64,000 nucleotides of DNA from Massilia sp. ST3 (GCF_018119405.1 NZ_JAGPWC010000010.1:1-64000), one strand, 5' to 3'; positions 36,493-47,153 are shown, numbered from the stretch's first letter. Numbers and translations are program-made. Notes: generated by a model not told the origin, from the letters alone.

Positions 36493-37470
36493 TTACTTCT
36501 CGAGACCAGCCGGCGGCCAGTTTTCGAGTTTCATGCCCAGGGTCAGGCCGCGCGACGCGAGGACTTCCTTGATTTCGTTGAGCGACTTGCGGCCCAGGTT
36601 CGGGGTCTTCAGCAGTTCGTTTTCCGAACGCTGGATCAGGTCGCCGATGTAGTAGATGTTCTCGGCCTTCAGGCAGTTTGCCGAACGGACGGTCAGTTCC
36701 AGGTCGTCCACCGGACGCAGCAGGATCGGATCGACCAGCGGAGCGCGCGACGGTGCTTCCGCGGCGGCTTCGGTGCCTTCCAGGGCGGCGAACACGTTCA
36801 GCTGGTCCACCAGGACGCGTGCCGACTGGCGGATCGCTTCTTCCGGGGTGATCACGCCGTTGGTTTCGATGTTGATGATCAGCTTGTCCAGGTCGGTACG
36901 CTGCTCGACGCGGGCCGATTCCACGGCGTAGGACACACGGCGCACCGGCGAGAACGACGCGTCCAGGATGATGCGGCCGATGGTCTTGTTGGTGTCTTCC
37001 GACAGGCGGCGCACGTTGCCCGGCACATAGCCACGGCCCTTCTCGACCTTGATCTGCATGTCCAGCTTGCCGCCGGCGGTCAGGTGAGCGATCACGTGAT
37101 CCGGGTTGATCAGTTCCACGTCATGCGGCAGGTCGATGTCCGAAGCCAAGACGGCGCCTTCGCCTTCCTTCTTCAGGGTCAGGGTGACGGAATCACGGTT
37201 GTGCACCTTGAACACAACGCCCTTCAGGTTCAGCAGCAGGTCGACCACGTCTTCCTGCACGCCGTCCAGCGACGAGTACTCGTGCACGACGCCGGCGATC
37301 GTCACTTCGGTCGGGGCATAGCCGACCATCGACGACAGCAGGACGCGGCGCAGCGCGTTGCCCAGGGTGTGACCATAGCCACGCTCGAACGGCTCCATCA
37401 CGACTTTGGCGTGACCGGCGCCCAGTGCTTCGACATCGATGATACGTGGCTTCAACAGACTATTTTGCAT
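36493..37470 (-). CDS. rpoA: RNA polymerase alpha subunit
   Basis: This 325-residue subunit dimerises to nucleate RNA polymerase assembly. The N-terminal domain (about 1-235) includes [21 protein letters not shown] short Ala/Glu/Pro linker leads to the C-terminal domain ([34 protein letters not shown]), which binds UP elements and activators. The length is usual for betaproteobacteria. In the 280-base gap to rpsD lies a family B repeat, which is unusual inside this operon. Confidence 0.98.
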   Translation of the reverse strand: MQNSLLKPRIIDVEALGAGHAKVVMEPFERGYGHTLGNALRRVLLSSMVGYAPTEVTIAGVVHEYSSLDGVQEDVVDLLLNLKGVVFKVHNRDSVTLTLKKEGEGAVLASDIDLPHDVELINPDHVIAHLTAGGKLDMQIKVEKGRGYVPGNVRRLSEDTNKTIGRIILDASFSPVRRVSYAVESARVEQRTDLDKLIINIETNGVITPEEAIRQSARVLVDQLNVFAALEGTEAAAEAPSRAPLVDPILLRPVDDLELTVRSANCLKAENIYYIGDLIQRSENELLKTPNLGRKSLNEIKEVLASRGLTLGMKLENWPPAGLEK

Positions 37471-37640
37471 GAAATGTCCTTTTCAATACCCTCGGCTCGT
37501 TACACCGATAAGGCTGATGGCATTAATGAGAACGCCTGCGGGGGGCAGGCGGTGATACGAAATCGGGTTTGAACGAGTGAGATGGAAGCTTGAAACTCTT
37601 TGCGGCGCCAACCCTAGGTTGCTGCGGCCGCACCACCGCA

Positions 37641-37718
37641 CGTCGTTCCCGCGGAGGCGGGAACCCAAGTTCGTGGCTAAGCCGGCAAACTTGGGTCCCC
37701 GCCTTCGCGGGGATGACA
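37641..37718. repeat. Family B repeat inside the alpha operon
   Basis: The left arm begins CGTCGTTCCCGCGGAGGCGG and the right arm ends CGCCTTCGCGGGGATGAC, inverted, with the usual AAGTT/AAACTTGGG inner ends. It separates rpsD from rpoA and would form a hairpin in the polycistronic mRNA. Confidence 0.85.
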
Positions 37719-37750
37719 TTTTGGGCGACTCGCGTCGCCCAAAATGTCAA

Positions 37751-38374
37751 TTAACGCGAGTACAGTTCGACGATCAGCGCTTCGTTGACGTCAGCAGCGA
37801 TCTCGTTACGCTCCGGGAACGAACGGAAGGTGCCTTCGAACTTCTTGGCATCGACCGAGACCCAGCTCGGGAAACCGACTTGCTCGGCCAGCGACAGGGC
37901 TTCAGCGATACGCACTTGCTTCTTGGCCTTTTCGCGCACGGCGATGACGTCGCCGGTCTTGACCTGGTACGAAGCGATGTTCACGACGTTACCGTTGACG
38001 GTGAAGGCCTTGTGGCTCACCAGCTGGCGCGCTTCAGCGCGGGTCGAGCCGAAGCCCATGCGGTAAGCGACGTTGTCCAGGCGCGATTCCAGCAGCTTCA
38101 GCAGGGTTTCGCCGGTGTTGCCCTTGCGGCGCGACGCTTCAGCGAAGTAGCGGCGGAACTGACGCTCGAGCACGCCGTAGATACGCTTGACCTTCTGCTT
38201 TTCACGCAGCTGGTTGCCGTAGTCCGAGGTGCGGGCACCCGACTTGACGCCGTGCTGGCCTGGCTTGACGTCCAGTTTGCACTTCGAATCGAGCGAGCGG
38301 CGTGCGCTCTTCAGGAACAGGTCGGTGCCTTCACGGCGCGACAGTTTTGCTTTTGGTCCGATATAACGTGCCAC
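37751..38374 (-). CDS. rpsD: 30S ribosomal protein S4
   Basis: This 207-residue primary 16S-binding protein starts [20 protein letters not shown] and has the S4 RNA-binding domain ([20 protein letters not shown]). The sequence ends IVELYSR. It has a single Cys in the N-terminal stretch (DSKCKLD), so it is the zinc-free form. In other bacteria S4 represses the alpha operon. A 233-base gap separates it from rpsK. Confidence 0.98.
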   Translation of the reverse strand: MARYIGPKAKLSRREGTDLFLKSARRSLDSKCKLDVKPGQHGVKSGARTSDYGNQLREKQKVKRIYGVLERQFRRYFAEASRRKGNTGETLLKLLESRLDNVAYRMGFGSTRAEARQLVSHKAFTVNGNVVNIASYQVKTGDVIAVREKAKKQVRIAEALSLAEQVGFPSWVSVDAKKFEGTFRSFPERNEIAADVNEALIVELYSR

Positions 38375-38507
38375 GTTAGATACCTTTATAAATTAATCAC
38401 GCCCCAGCGGCGCATAAACGCCCAGGCGCTAGTCCGGTCCATAGCTGGCCGGACGTGGCTTAAACAAATCGCCCGCCAAACGAAATGGCAGGCGACAAGA
38501 GCCGGGC

Positions 38508-38588
38508 AGTATACCCTATTTCGGGCAACTGCACCGGCATTCTTTGCAACACAACGGAGCGTTTGTTCGGTTCCCTCGTGTGGGAACC
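38508..38588 (-). promoter_or_regulatory. Possible promoter and hairpin between rpsK and rpsD
   Basis: In the minus direction a TATACT -10-like hexamer (38513-38508) lies upstream of rpsD, with no good -35. Just after rpsK, GGTTCCC (38569-38575) pairs with GGGAACC (38582-38588), but no T run follows. The long 38375-38607 gap suggests a secondary promoter or S4-responsive leader for rpsD-rpoA-rplQ. Confidence 0.3.
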
Positions 38589-38607
38589 TCACCCCGCGCG
38601 TGTCGTA

Positions 38608-39012
38608 TTAGATACGACGACGCTTCGGCGGACGGCAGCCGTTGTGCGGAACCGGGGTCACGTCCTGGATCTCGGTGATCTTGATGCCCAGGTTGTTCAG
38701 CGCGCGCACAGCCGACTCACGGCCCGGGCCTGGGCCCTTGATACGCACTTCCAGGTTCTTCACGCCCGACTCCTGAGCGACCTTGCCTGCAGCTTCGGCA
38801 GCAACCTGCGCTGCGAACGGGGTCGACTTGCGCGAGCCCTTGAAGCCGGCGCCGCCGGAGGTTGCCCACGACAGAGCGTTGCCCTGACGGTCGGTGATCG
38901 TGATGATCGTGTTGTTGAAGGACGCGTGCACGTGGGCGATACCCTCGGCAACGTTCTTCTTGACTTTCTTGCGGACGCGAGCTGCTGCTGCGCTGCTTTG
39001 TTGCTTGGCCAT
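38608..39012 (-). CDS. rpsK: 30S ribosomal protein S11
   Basis: This 134-residue protein of the small-subunit platform has an Ala/Lys-rich start ([20 protein letters not shown]), then [22 protein letters not shown], with the SSU decoding-side loop and basic C-terminus ([13 protein letters not shown]). The length is near E. coli S11 (129). It follows rpsM by 15 bases. Confidence 0.98.
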   Translation of the reverse strand: MAKQQSSAAAARVRKKVKKNVAEGIAHVHASFNNTIITITDRQGNALSWATSGGAGFKGSRKSTPFAAQVAAEAAGKVAQESGVKNLEVRIKGPGPGRESAVRALNNLGIKITEIQDVTPVPHNGCRPPKRRRI

Positions 39013-39027
39013 GGTCAGGTTCCTAGA

Positions 39028-39393
39028 TTATTTCTTGAGCGATTGTGCGGCCTTGCGCGGACCTTTGCGGGTACGTGCATTGGTACGGGTACGCTGGCCG
39101 CGCACCGGCAGACCCTTACGGTGACGCATGCCGCGGTAGCAGCCCAGGTCCATCAGACGCTTGATGTTCATGGACAGTTCACGGCGCAGGTCGCCTTCCA
39201 CGACAAACTTCGCAACTTCGTCGCGCAGCTTCTCGAGTTCGTTATCGTCCAGGTCCTTGACCTTCTTGTTGGTCGCGATACCGGTTGCGTCGCAGATCTT
39301 CTGCGAACGCGGACGGCCAATACCGTAGATCGCCGTCAGGCCGATAACAGTGTGCTGATGATTTGGGATGTTAACCCCTGCAATACGTGCCAT
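39028..39393 (-). CDS. rpsM: 30S ribosomal protein S13
   Basis: This 121-residue head protein of the 30S subunit forms intersubunit bridges and contacts P-site tRNA through its C-terminal tail. It starts [20 protein letters not shown] and has the [19 protein letters not shown] motif. It is preceded by rpmJ with a 15-base gap, in standard alpha operon order. Confidence 0.98.
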   Translation of the reverse strand: MARIAGVNIPNHQHTVIGLTAIYGIGRPRSQKICDATGIATNKKVKDLDDNELEKLRDEVAKFVVEGDLRRELSMNIKRLMDLGCYRGMRHRKGLPVRGQRTRTNARTRKGPRKAAQSLKK

Positions 39394-39408
39394 TCGATAT
39401 TCCTCGTA

Positions 39409-39522
39409 TTAACCTTGACGCTGCTTGTGACGCGGCTCGACGCAGATCACACGGACCACGCCCTTGCGCTTGATGATCTTGCAGTTGCGGCAGATCCGCT
39501 TGACTGAAGCGTTAACTTTCAT
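39409..39522 (-). CDS. rpmJ: 50S ribosomal protein L36
   Basis: This short gene encodes 37 residues: start [17 protein letters not shown], then [20 protein letters not shown]. Cys11, Cys14, Cys27 and His32 form the zinc site of the C+ form. It lies between infA and rpsM, as in other betaproteobacteria. Confidence 0.95.
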   Translation of the reverse strand: MKVNASVKRICRNCKIIKRKGVVRVICVEPRHKQRQG

Positions 39523-39559
39523 TTTGCACTCTCTTCGGTTCGTTTACTTGATGATTTTT

Positions 39560-39778
39560 TTACTTGGTGCGGAACACAATGCGGGCCCGGGAAAGGTCGT
39601 ACGGGGTCAGTTCCACCGTCACCTTGTCGCCCGGGAGAATGCGGATGTAATTCATCCGCATTTTACCCGAGATATGTCCCAGCACCACGTGCCCGTTTTC
39701 CAGCTTCACGCGAAATGTCGCGTTCGGGAGATTCTCGAGAATCTCCCCTTGCATTTGGATGACGTCGTCTTTTGCCAT
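39560..39778 (-). CDS. infA: Translation initiation factor IF-1
   Basis: This 72-residue OB-fold protein starts [20 protein letters not shown] and ends [12 protein letters not shown]. It binds the ribosomal A site during initiation. Its place between secY and rpmJ is the usual location in Burkholderiales. It lies 20 bases after the secY stop. Confidence 0.98.
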   Translation of the reverse strand: MAKDDVIQMQGEILENLPNATFRVKLENGHVVLGHISGKMRMNYIRILPGDKVTVELTPYDLSRARIVFRTK

Positions 39779-39798
39779 TCGCTCTATGCACTCCCCGC

Positions 39799-41133
39799 TT
39801 ATCGCGTCGGAATTCCGCCCTTGAAGTTAGCCTTGCGCAGCAGCGATTCATATTGCTGCGACATGACGTAGTTCTGCACTTGTGCCATGAAGTCCATCGT
39901 CACCACCACGATGATCAGGAGCGACGTGCCGCCGAAGTAGAAGGGAACCTTCCACTGGGCAGTCATGAACTCCGGCACCAGGCACACCAGGGTGATATAG
40001 ACCGCACCGGCAAGGGTCAGGCGCATCAGGATCTTGTCGATGTAGCGGGCAGTCTGCTCGCCCGGACGGATGCCCGGAACGAATGCGCCGCTCTTCTTCA
40101 AGTTGTCCGCCGTCTCCTTGCTGTTGAATACCAGCGCGGTGTAGAAGAAGCAGAAGAACACGATCGCCACCGCATACAGCAACGCGTGGATCGGCTCGCC
40201 TGGCGCCATCGACGCTGCAAGATCCTTCAGGAACCCGATAACCGGGCCACTGGAGTCCTTGCCGCGCGTGAACCAGTCGACGATCGTTGCCGGGAACAGG
40301 ATGATCGACGAAGCGAAGATCGGCGGAATCACGCCTGCCATGTTCAGCTTCAAGGGCAGGTGGCTGGTTTGGCCACCATAGATCTTGTTGCCGACCTGGC
40401 GTTTGGCGTAGTTAACCAGGATCTTGCGCTGGCCGCGTTCGACGAACACGACACCGAAAGTCACCGCCACCACCAGCGCGACGATCAGGATCGCCGAGAA
40501 GCTGCCGATCGAACCGTTCGACACCAGGGTGAACAAGCCGCCCAGGGCCGAAGGCAGACCTGCTGCGATACCGGCAAAGATGATGATCGAGATGCCGTTG
40601 CCGAGACCGCGTTCGGTGATCTGCTCGCCCAGCCACATGAGGAACATGGTGCCGGTCAGGAGGGTCGTCACAGTGACGAAGCGGAAGCCCATGCCCGGAT
40701 CGAGCACGAGTCCCGGCTGCGCCTCGAGCGCGACCGCGATGCCGAACGCCTGGAACAGCGCCAGTGCCACCGTGAAGTAACGGGTGTACTGGGTGATCTT
40801 GCGGCGGCCAGCTTCGCCTTCCTTCTTCAGTGCCTCCAGTTGCGGCGAGACGATCGATGCGAGCTGCATGATGATCGAAGCCGAAATGTAAGGCATGATG
40901 CCGAGCGCGAACACGGTAAAGCGGGACAAGGCGCCGCCCGAGAACATGTTGAACATGCCCAGGATGCCGCCTTCGTTCTGCTTGAACAGCGACGCAAGCT
41001 GCACCGGGTCAATCCCGGGGACCGGGATATGAGCACCGATGCGGTACACGACCAATGCGCCAAGCAAAAACCACAGCCGGCCCCAGGGGAAGCCGGAAGC
41101 GGCGCTTTTACCAAGTTGTGAATTAGTCGCCAA
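39799..41133 (-). CDS. secY: Preprotein translocase subunit SecY
   Basis: This 444-residue protein has ten membrane helices and forms the protein-conducting channel with SecE and SecG. Visible signatures are [14 protein letters not shown] (helix 2/plug region), the [14 protein letters not shown] cytoplasmic loop and [14 protein letters not shown] before helix 8. It lies at the end of the spc operon between rplO and infA. The alternating hydrophobic stretches are complete. Confidence 0.98.
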   Translation of the reverse strand: MATNSQLGKSAASGFPWGRLWFLLGALVVYRIGAHIPVPGIDPVQLASLFKQNEGGILGMFNMFSGGALSRFTVFALGIMPYISASIIMQLASIVSPQLEALKKEGEAGRRKITQYTRYFTVALALFQAFGIAVALEAQPGLVLDPGMGFRFVTVTTLLTGTMFLMWLGEQITERGLGNGISIIIFAGIAAGLPSALGGLFTLVSNGSIGSFSAILIVALVVAVTFGVVFVERGQRKILVNYAKRQVGNKIYGGQTSHLPLKLNMAGVIPPIFASSIILFPATIVDWFTRGKDSSGPVIGFLKDLAASMAPGEPIHALLYAVAIVFFCFFYTALVFNSKETADNLKKSGAFVPGIRPGEQTARYIDKILMRLTLAGAVYITLVCLVPEFMTAQWKVPFYFGGTSLLIIVVVTMDFMAQVQNYVMSQQYESLLRKANFKGGIPTR

Positions 41134-41160
41134 TTTTTGCTCCGATCAGGCAGGTCGCAA

Positions 41161-41592
41161 TTAAGCGACCGAACCGCCAGCTGCTTCGATCGCCGCTTTC
41201 GCGCCGGCGGTCGCCTTCAGGCCCTTGAGGTTCACCGCTTTGGTGATCTCGCCGGACAGGATGACGCGCACGTCACGTGCCACGACCGGCAGGATGCCTG
41301 CCTGCTTCAGCACCAGGATGTCGACGTCGCCGACAGCCAGGGCGTTCAGGTCCGACAGACGCACTTCAGCCTTGAACGATGCGTTCAGCGACTTGAAGCC
41401 GCGCTTCGGCAGACGACGCTGCAGAGGCATCTGACCGCCTTCGAAGCCGACTTTGTGGAAGCCGCCCGAACGCGATTTCTGACCCTTGTGACCGCGGCCG
41501 GCAGTCTTGCCCAGGCCCGAGCCGATACCGCGGCCAACGCGACGCTTCGCGTGCTTGGCGCCGTCAGCTGGTTGAATGGTATTGAGTTCCAT
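41161..41592 (-). CDS. rplO: 50S ribosomal protein L15
   Basis: This 143-residue protein starts [20 protein letters not shown], followed by the Gly/Arg-rich RNA-binding segment ([21 protein letters not shown]), and has a C-terminal globular domain. It is a late assembly protein of the 50S subunit. It lies between rpmD and secY, in spc operon order. Confidence 0.98.
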   Translation of the reverse strand: MELNTIQPADGAKHAKRRVGRGIGSGLGKTAGRGHKGQKSRSGGFHKVGFEGGQMPLQRRLPKRGFKSLNASFKAEVRLSDLNALAVGDVDILVLKQAGILPVVARDVRVILSGEITKAVNLKGLKATAGAKAAIEAAGGSVA

Positions 41593-41618
41593 TGATTTCT
41601 CCGTACGTAAGCCGCGGC

Positions 41619-41798
41619 TTACGAAACAACTTTAACGAGGTACGCGACTTTGTTGATCATGCCACGCACGGACGGGGTGTCCTGCAGCTCGGAGACCGAG
41701 TTGACACGACGCAGACCCAGGCCGCGCACGGTGGCACGGTGATCCTGACGGGTACCGATCAGGCCCTTGACGAGCTTGACTTTGACAGTGTTTGCCAT
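41619..41798 (-). CDS. rpmD: 50S ribosomal protein L30
   Basis: This short gene encodes 59 residues: [20 protein letters not shown], then a segment with [20 protein letters not shown], ending VAYLVKVVS. It is typical of the short bacterial L30. It has 26 bases to rplO and 11 bases after rpsE, which fits the conserved rpsE-rpmD-rplO order. Confidence 0.96.
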   Translation of the reverse strand: MANTVKVKLVKGLIGTRQDHRATVRGLGLRRVNSVSELQDTPSVRGMINKVAYLVKVVS

Positions 41799-41809
41799 GT
41801 TTGTTCCCC

Positions 41810-42328
41810 TTAACCCAGGATGTCTTCAACCGACTTGCCGCGCTTGGCAGCGATGTCAGCCGGAGTGCTCATTTTTGCCAGACCGTCGAGGGTGGCGCGA
41901 ACCAGGTTGTACGGGTTCGACGAACCGGTCGACTTGGCGACCACGTCGGTCACGCCCATCACCTCGAAGATAGCGCGCATTGCGCCACCAGCGATCACGC
42001 CGGTACCCGGCTTGGCCGGCGACATCATGACGCGCGAGGCGCCGTGACGACCGGTAACGGTGTGGTGCAGCGTACCGTTCTTGAGGGGCACCTTGATCAG
42101 GTTGCGGCGGGCTTCTTCCATCGCTTTTTGCACGCCGACAGGAACTTCCTTCGACTTGCCTTTGCCCATGCCGATGCGGCCATCGCCGTCACCGACAACG
42201 GTCAGCGCTGCAAAACCCATGATACGACCACCCTTGACCACTTTGGTCACGCGGTTGATCGCGATCATTTTCTCGCGCATGCCATCATCCGGCTTGTCGC
42301 TTGCCATTTTCGCTTGCATTTTTGCCAT
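41810..42328 (-). CDS. rpsE: 30S ribosomal protein S5
   Basis: This 172-residue protein has the dsRBD-like N-terminal domain ([19 protein letters not shown]) and the C-terminal domain ([20 protein letters not shown]). It sits at the mRNA entry channel and affects decoding fidelity; the KGGRIM loop is where spectinomycin-resistance changes occur in other species. The wild-type-like residues are present. Confidence 0.98.
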   Translation of the reverse strand: MAKMQAKMASDKPDDGMREKMIAINRVTKVVKGGRIMGFAALTVVGDGDGRIGMGKGKSKEVPVGVQKAMEEARRNLIKVPLKNGTLHHTVTGRHGASRVMMSPAKPGTGVIAGGAMRAIFEVMGVTDVVAKSTGSSNPYNLVRATLDGLAKMSTPADIAAKRGKSVEDILG

Positions 42329-42340
42329 GACGATTCTTCC

Positions 42341-42703
42341 TTAGAACTTCAGACCGGCTTCACGCGCGGCTTCCGCCAGCGCCTTCACACGGCCGTGGTA
42401 ACGGAAACCCGAGCGATCGAACGCAACTTCGGTGATTCCTGCTTTCAGTGCCTTCTCGGCGACGCGCTTGCCAACCAGGGCGGCAGCGGCAGCGTTGCCG
42501 CCTGCACCGCTCTTGCCTGCCAGTTCGGCGCGCACTTCCGCTTCCAGCGTCGAAGCCGACACCAGCACCTTTGCGTCCGGGCTGATCAGGTTCGCATAGA
42601 TGTGCAGGTTGGTGCGGTGAACCGACAGACGGTTCACGCCCAGCTGGGCGATCTTGATGCGGGTTTGACGTCCGCGACGCAGACGCGATTCTTTCTTGTC
42701 CAT
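42341..42703 (-). CDS. rplR: 50S ribosomal protein L18
   Basis: This 120-residue 5S rRNA-binding protein starts [20 protein letters not shown], with a basic N-terminal tail. The core [19 protein letters not shown] and the C-terminal [20 protein letters not shown] are family-typical. It has twelve-base gaps on both sides within the spc operon. Confidence 0.98.
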   Translation of the reverse strand: MDKKESRLRRGRQTRIKIAQLGVNRLSVHRTNLHIYANLISPDAKVLVSASTLEAEVRAELAGKSGAGGNAAAAALVGKRVAEKALKAGITEVAFDRSGFRYHGRVKALAEAAREAGLKF

Positions 42704-42715
42704 CGTCAGCTCCGA

Positions 42716-43249
42716 TTATTTCTTCTTGGTTTCTTTAAGCTTCACCACTTCGTCCGAATAACGGACACCCTTGCCTTTGTAAGGCTCAGGCGAGCGGTAA
42801 GCGCGCACTTCTGCGGCAACCTGGCCGACCTTTTGACGATCGATACCCTTGATCAGGATCTCGGTCGGGGTCGGGGTGACGGCAGTGACGCCTTCCGGCA
42901 TCGCGTGCAGCACCGGGTGCGAGAAGCCCAGCGACAGGTTCAGGGCGTTGCCCTGCACAGCTGCCTTGTAGCCCACGCCCACCAGGTTCAGCTTCTTCTC
43001 GAAGCCCTTGGTGACGCCGGTAACCATGTTGTTGACCAGGGCGCGCAGGGTACCCGACATGGCGTTCGATTCACGCGAATCGTCCACCACGTCGAAGGTC
43101 AGCGTGCCGTTGTTGTTTTCCACTTTGACCAGGCCGTTCAGCGGCTGGGTCAGGGTGCCGAGCGGGCCCTTGACGGTGATCGACGACGCGTTGATCGCGA
43201 CATCGGTACCTGCCGGGACGGCGATTGGCATCTTAGCTACTCGAGACAT
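42716..43249 (-). CDS. rplF: 50S ribosomal protein L6
   Basis: This 177-residue protein is built from two similar RNA-binding domains. It starts [20 protein letters not shown]. The signature near the C-terminus reads [20 protein letters not shown]. It sits near the factor-binding site of the 50S subunit. Confidence 0.98.
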   Translation of the reverse strand: MSRVAKMPIAVPAGTDVAINASSITVKGPLGTLTQPLNGLVKVENNNGTLTFDVVDDSRESNAMSGTLRALVNNMVTGVTKGFEKKLNLVGVGYKAAVQGNALNLSLGFSHPVLHAMPEGVTAVTPTPTEILIKGIDRQKVGQVAAEVRAYRSPEPYKGKGVRYSDEVVKLKETKKK

Positions 43250-43258
43250 GTTTACTCC

Positions 43259-43654
43259 TTAAGCCACGTAGCACAGCACTTCGCCACCGACGCCGGTAGC
43301 ACGTGCTTTGCGGTCGGTCATCACGCCCTGCGGGGTCGAGACGATTGCCACGCCCAGGCCATTCATGACCGACGGGATTTCATCCTTGCCCTTGTAGACG
43401 CGCAGGCCAGGACGGGACACGCGCTCGATGCGCTCGATGACCGGACGGCCGGTGTAATACTTCAAACCGATCTTCAGTTCCGACTTGCCACCTTCGGTGG
43501 ACACGGCGAAATCTTCAATGTAACCCTCGTCCTTCAGGACGTTGGCAATGGCAACCTTGACTTTCGACGACGGCATTGCGACCGTGGTCTTCTGTACACC
43601 CTGTGCGTTGCGAATGCGGGTCAGCATATCGGCGATAGGATCGCTCATACTCAT
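43259..43654 (-). CDS. rpsH: 30S ribosomal protein S8
   Basis: This 131-residue primary 16S-binding protein starts [20 protein letters not shown]. The C-terminal signature [20 protein letters not shown] is intact. In other bacteria S8 represses the spc operon by binding mRNA near rplE. Confidence 0.98.
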   Translation of the reverse strand: MSMSDPIADMLTRIRNAQGVQKTTVAMPSSKVKVAIANVLKDEGYIEDFAVSTEGGKSELKIGLKYYTGRPVIERIERVSRPGLRVYKGKDEIPSVMNGLGVAIVSTPQGVMTDRKARATGVGGEVLCYVA

Positions 43655-43668
43655 TGCTTATTCTCCTA

Positions 43669-43974
43669 TTACCAGCTGGCTTTGGTGATACCCGGGATTT
43701 CGCCTTTCATGGCGAATTCACGGACTTTGGTGCGGGCCAGACCGAATTTACGGAAAGTGCCACGTGGACGGCCGGTGATGGCGCAGCGGTTACGCTGGCG
43801 GGTCGGGGCCGAGTTGCGCGGCAGCGCCTGCAGCTTCAGACGTGCTTCGTAACGCTCTTCTTCCGACTTCGACTGGTCGTTGATGATCGCTTTCAGAGCT
43901 GCACGCTTTGCGGCGAATTTCTCCACCAGGTCTGCACGCTTCTGTTCGCGGTTAATCAGTGCAAGTTTTGCCAT
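43669..43974 (-). CDS. rpsN: 30S ribosomal protein S14
   Basis: This 101-residue long form without the zinc Cys pairs starts [20 protein letters not shown]. The C-terminal motif [20 protein letters not shown] is present. It lies 4 bases after rplE, which indicates coupled translation. Confidence 0.98.
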   Translation of the reverse strand: MAKLALINREQKRADLVEKFAAKRAALKAIINDQSKSEEERYEARLKLQALPRNSAPTRQRNRCAITGRPRGTFRKFGLARTKVREFAMKGEIPGITKASW

Positions 43975-43978
43975 GCTC

Positions 43979-44518
43979 TTAGTTCCTGAACGGGAATTTG
44001 AAGGCGGCGAGCAGCGCTTTGGCTTCTTCGTCGGTCTTAGCGGTGGTGGTGATCGAGATGTTCATGCCACGCAGCGCATCGATCTTGTCGTAATCGATTT
44101 CCGGGAAGATGATCTGCTCTTTGACGCCGATGTTGTAGTTGCCGCGGCCATCGAAGGATTTGCCGCTGACACCACGGAAGTCACGCACGCGCGGCAGGGC
44201 CACGGTGATGAAACGGTCCAGGAATTCGTACATGCGGGCGCCACGCAGGGTCACCATCGTACCGATCGGGTAGCCTTCGCGGATCTTGAAACCTGCGATT
44301 GCCTTGCGAGCCTTGGTGACGACCGGCTTCTGGCCGGCGATCTTGGTCAGGTCGCCGGTGGCGTGCTCGATGATCTTCTTGTCGGCGACAGCTTCCGACA
44401 GGCCCATGTTCAGGGTGATCTTGGTCAGGCGCGGCACTTCCATCACCGACTTGTAACCGAACTTCTCGGTCAGCTCGGCGACGACTTTTTCTTTGTAAAT
44501 TGCTTGGAGACGGGCCAT
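43979..44518 (-). CDS. rplE: 50S ribosomal protein L5
   Basis: This 179-residue 5S rRNA-binding protein starts [20 protein letters not shown], then [18 protein letters not shown]. The C-terminal [20 protein letters not shown] is characteristic. It contacts P-site tRNA. It lies 5 bases from rplX. Confidence 0.98.
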   Translation of the reverse strand: MARLQAIYKEKVVAELTEKFGYKSVMEVPRLTKITLNMGLSEAVADKKIIEHATGDLTKIAGQKPVVTKARKAIAGFKIREGYPIGTMVTLRGARMYEFLDRFITVALPRVRDFRGVSGKSFDGRGNYNIGVKEQIIFPEIDYDKIDALRGMNISITTTAKTDEEAKALLAAFKFPFRN

Positions 44519-44523
44519 TGTTC

Positions 44524-44838
44524 TTACCCCTTCACTACTTCGCCGTTCGACTTGAAGACGCGGACTTTCTTGCCATCCACATCCTTGAAGCCAACGCGAT
44601 CCGCCTTGCCGGTCGCTGCGTTGAACAGCGCGACGTTCGAGACGTGAATCGGCATAGTCTTGTCGACGATACCACCAGTGTTACCGGTCATCGGGTTCGG
44701 CTTGGTCGCTTTCTTGGCGACGTTGACGCCTTCGACGATGACGTGTTCAGCGTCTACACGCTTCTGAACGACGCCACGCTTGCCCTTGTCCTTACCGGCC
44801 AGAACGATGACTTCGTCGTTTTTACGAATCTTATCCAT
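44524..44838 (-). CDS. rplX: 50S ribosomal protein L24
   Basis: This 104-residue KOW-domain protein starts [20 protein letters not shown] and has the [20 protein letters not shown] segment. It is an early assembly initiator of the 50S subunit. It lies directly after rplN with a 9-base gap. Confidence 0.98.
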   Translation of the reverse strand: MDKIRKNDEVIVLAGKDKGKRGVVQKRVDAEHVIVEGVNVAKKATKPNPMTGNTGGIVDKTMPIHVSNVALFNAATGKADRVGFKDVDGKKVRVFKSNGEVVKG

Positions 44839-44847
44839 TGCGACTCC

Positions 44848-45216
44848 TTACAGAACTTCAGGTGCCAGGGACACGATCTTCATGAACTTCTCGGTACGCA
44901 GTTCGCGCGTCACCGGTCCGAAGATACGGGTACCGATCGGCTCCAGCTTGCTGTTCAGGAGCACGGCGGCGTTGCCGTCGAACTTGACCAGGGAACCGTC
45001 CTGGCGGCGCACACCTTTAGCGGTACGCACAACCACGGCGTTGTAAATTTCACCTTTTTTGACGCGACCACGCGGCGCAGCCACCTTGACGGTGACCTTG
45101 ATGATGTCGCCAATGCTCGCATAACGGCGTTTGGAACCGCCCAACACCTTGATGCACAGAACTTCCTTGGCACCGGTGTTGTCGGCCACTTCGAGCCGGC
45201 TTTCGGTTTGAATCAT
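44848..45216 (-). CDS. rplN: 50S ribosomal protein L14
   Basis: This 122-residue protein starts [20 protein letters not shown] and has [20 protein letters not shown]. It is the first gene of the spc block. It is separated from rpsQ by 236 bases holding hairpins, matching the S10/spc operon boundary in other proteobacteria. Confidence 0.98.
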   Translation of the reverse strand: MIQTESRLEVADNTGAKEVLCIKVLGGSKRRYASIGDIIKVTVKVAAPRGRVKKGEIYNAVVVRTAKGVRRQDGSLVKFDGNAAVLLNSKLEPIGTRIFGPVTRELRTEKFMKIVSLAPEVL

Positions 45217-45245
45217 AGTATTTTCTTTCCCAACTTAAGCCGTAG

Positions 45246-45268
45246 AAAACCCCACGGAGAACCGTGGG
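45246..45268 (-). terminator. Terminator-like hairpin just before rplN
   Basis: In the minus direction CCCACGG-TTCT-CCGTGGG is followed by GTTTTC. It lies about 30 bases above the rplN start, leaving little room for a promoter between, so it may act as an attenuator or a partial S10-operon terminator. Confidence 0.5.
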
Positions 45269-45325
45269 CCTGCGGTCAGTCTTGGTCCCGCCGGCACGCC
45301 CCTGCTGGAGCATGACGTTTGGGTG

Positions 45326-45429
45326 ATTGGACTTTCCAATAACTTTCGCTACACAGGCCGCCGACATCGCGGGGACATACTGCGGCAACACATGAACGAA
45401 GCCCGCTAGTATCCCAGATACCAGCGGGC
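45326..45429 (-). promoter_or_regulatory. S10/spc boundary with hairpins
   Basis: The interval contains the perfect repeat ATTGGA-3-TCCAAT (45326-45340) and a 13-bp stem with one mismatch, GCCCGCTAGTATC with GATACCAGCGGGC (45401-45429). The latter begins 24 bases after rpsQ and has no T run. It is a probable processing or Rho-type termination site, with the spc promoter somewhere in the gap. Confidence 0.4.
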
Positions 45430-45452
45430 CACGCAAGACAAATTTTTAAGGC

Positions 45453-45725
45453 TTAGATGACCTGTGCTTGTTGCACAACACGGGTCACGGTCCAGGCCTT
45501 CGTCTTCGAGATCGGGCGACCTTCCGTGATCTCGACCGTGTCGCCGGTCTTGACCTGGTTGGTCTCGTCGTGCGCGTGGTACTTGTTCGAGCGCACGATG
45601 ATCTTGCCATACAGCGGGTGCTTCACGTGACGCTCGATCAGGACGGTCACCGTCTTGTCCATTTTGTCGGACACGACCTTGCCGACCAGCGTACGCTTCA
45701 GCGCCGTTTTAGTGGTGTCGTTCAT
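45453..45725 (-). CDS. rpsQ: 30S ribosomal protein S17
   Basis: This 90-residue OB-fold primary 16S-binding protein has [20 protein letters not shown] and the conserved [19 protein letters not shown]. It overlaps rpmC by four bases (ATGA) and is the last gene of the S10 block. Confidence 0.98.
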   Translation of the reverse strand: MNDTTKTALKRTLVGKVVSDKMDKTVTVLIERHVKHPLYGKIIVRSNKYHAHDETNQVKTGDTVEITEGRPISKTKAWTVTRVVQQAQVI

Positions 45726-45919
45726 TTGGCTTCCTTCGAGTTCATCACAGTCTTCACACGCGCGATATCGCGACGTACTTTCTTGAGCTGCGCGGTGTTC
45801 GCCAGCTGCTGGGTAGCCAGCTGCATGCGCAGGCCGAACTGGGCCTTCAGCAGCTCATTCAGCTCCTTCTGCAGGGCGTCCTGGTCTTTGCCGCGGAGTT
45901 CCGATGCTTTCATATTCAA
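45722..45919 (-). CDS. rpmC: 50S ribosomal protein L29
   Basis: This 65-residue two-helix protein starts [20 protein letters not shown], then [20 protein letters not shown]. It is located at the exit tunnel near L23. It lies 6 bases after rplP and overlaps rpsQ. Confidence 0.97.
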   Translation of the reverse strand: MNMKASELRGKDQDALQKELNELLKAQFGLRMQLATQQLANTAQLKKVRRDIARVKTVMNSKEAK

Positions 45920-45925
45920 CTCCTG

Positions 45926-46345
45926 TTATTGGCCGACTTGGCGCACCACGAAGGTGGTTGCCAGCGGCAGTTTGGCAGCGGCCAGGCGGAACGCTTCGCG
46001 CGCCAGTTCTTCTGCGACGCCGTCCATCTCGTACAGGACCTTGCCTGGCTGGATTTCAGCGACGTAGTACTCCGGGTTACCCTTACCGTTACCCATACGG
46101 ACTTCGGCCGGCTTGTTCGAGATCGGCTTGTCCGGGAAGATACGGATCCAGATACGGCCGCCACGCTTGATGTGACGGGTCATCGCACGACGTGCAGCTT
46201 CGATCTGGCGTGCGGTGATACGGCCGCGGGCAACTGCCTTCAGGCCGAACTCGCCGAACGACACAGCGGTGCCGCGGGTGTGCGAAATGCCGGTGTTACG
46301 GCCCTTCTGCTCTTTACGATACTTTCTGCGGGATGGCTGCAGCAT
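45926..46345 (-). CDS. rplP: 50S ribosomal protein L16
   Basis: This 139-residue protein starts [20 protein letters not shown] and has the signature [20 protein letters not shown]. It helps position A-site tRNA. It starts 2 bases after the rpsC stop. Confidence 0.98.
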   Translation of the reverse strand: MLQPSRRKYRKEQKGRNTGISHTRGTAVSFGEFGLKAVARGRITARQIEAARRAMTRHIKRGGRIWIRIFPDKPISNKPAEVRMGNGKGNPEYYVAEIQPGKVLYEMDGVAEELAREAFRLAAAKLPLATTFVVRQVGQ

Positions 46346-46347
46346 CT

Positions 46348-47142
46348 TTATTCTCCTGCTTTCTCAGCCGGCTTGGCAGCGGCGCGACGACCTGCTGGAG
46401 CGGCTCCTGGTTTGGCGCCCGGACGGCCACGGCCGGCTGGCTTGCCATCATCGCGGCGCGGGCCGCGTGGCTTCTTCTCGTCGGCCGGGACGTCGATCAC
46501 AGGTGCTTCGCCCGTTGCCGAACGGTCGCCCTTGTAGACCCACACCTTGACGCCGATGATGCCGTAGGTGGTCGATGCTTCGCTGGTGCCGTAGTCGATA
46601 TCGGCGCGCAGGGTGTGCAGCGGCACACGGCCTTCGCGGTACCATTCGGTACGTGCGATCTCGATGCCGTTCAGGCGGCCCGACGACATGATCTTGATGC
46701 CGACGGCGCCCAGGCGCATTGCGTTCTGCATGGCGCGCTTCATCGCGCGGCGGAACATGATGCGCTTTTCGAGCTGCTGCGAGATCGAGTCGGCGATCAG
46801 CTGCGAGTCGATTTCCGGCTTGCGGATCTCTTCGATATTGACGTGCACGGGCACGCCCATGATCTTCGTCAGCGACGACTTCAGCACTTCGATGTCTTCG
46901 CCCTTCTTGCCGATCACGACGCCAGGACGCGACGAGTAGATCGTGAAGCGTGCGTTCTTGGCAGGACGCTCGATGACGATGCGGCCGACCGAAGCGTTCT
47001 TCAGCTTCTTCTTCAGGAAAGCGCGCGCTTCCAGGTCTTCCTTCAGCATCTCGGCGAAGTTGCCGTTGCCAGCGTACCAGCGCGATGCCCAGTTACGGGT
47101 GACCGCCAGGCGGAAGCCGGTTGGGTGGATTTTCTGACCCAT
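46348..47142 (-). CDS. rpsC: 30S ribosomal protein S3 with extended C-terminus
   Basis: This protein of 264 residues compares with about 233 in E. coli. The KH domain ([17 protein letters not shown]) and the S3 C-terminal domain ([20 protein letters not shown]) are normal. The extra 40-odd residues form a Pro/Gly/Ala/Arg/Lys-rich tail (from [14 protein letters not shown] to the end). S3 lines the mRNA entry tunnel with helicase-like function. Basic C-terminal tails are common in Burkholderiales S3. Confidence 0.98.
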   Translation of the reverse strand: MGQKIHPTGFRLAVTRNWASRWYAGNGNFAEMLKEDLEARAFLKKKLKNASVGRIVIERPAKNARFTIYSSRPGVVIGKKGEDIEVLKSSLTKIMGVPVHVNIEEIRKPEIDSQLIADSISQQLEKRIMFRRAMKRAMQNAMRLGAVGIKIMSSGRLNGIEIARTEWYREGRVPLHTLRADIDYGTSEASTTYGIIGVKVWVYKGDRSATGEAPVIDVPADEKKPRGPRRDDGKPAGRGRPGAKPGAAPAGRRAAAKPAEKAGE

Positions 47143-47153
47143 CGTATGACCCC

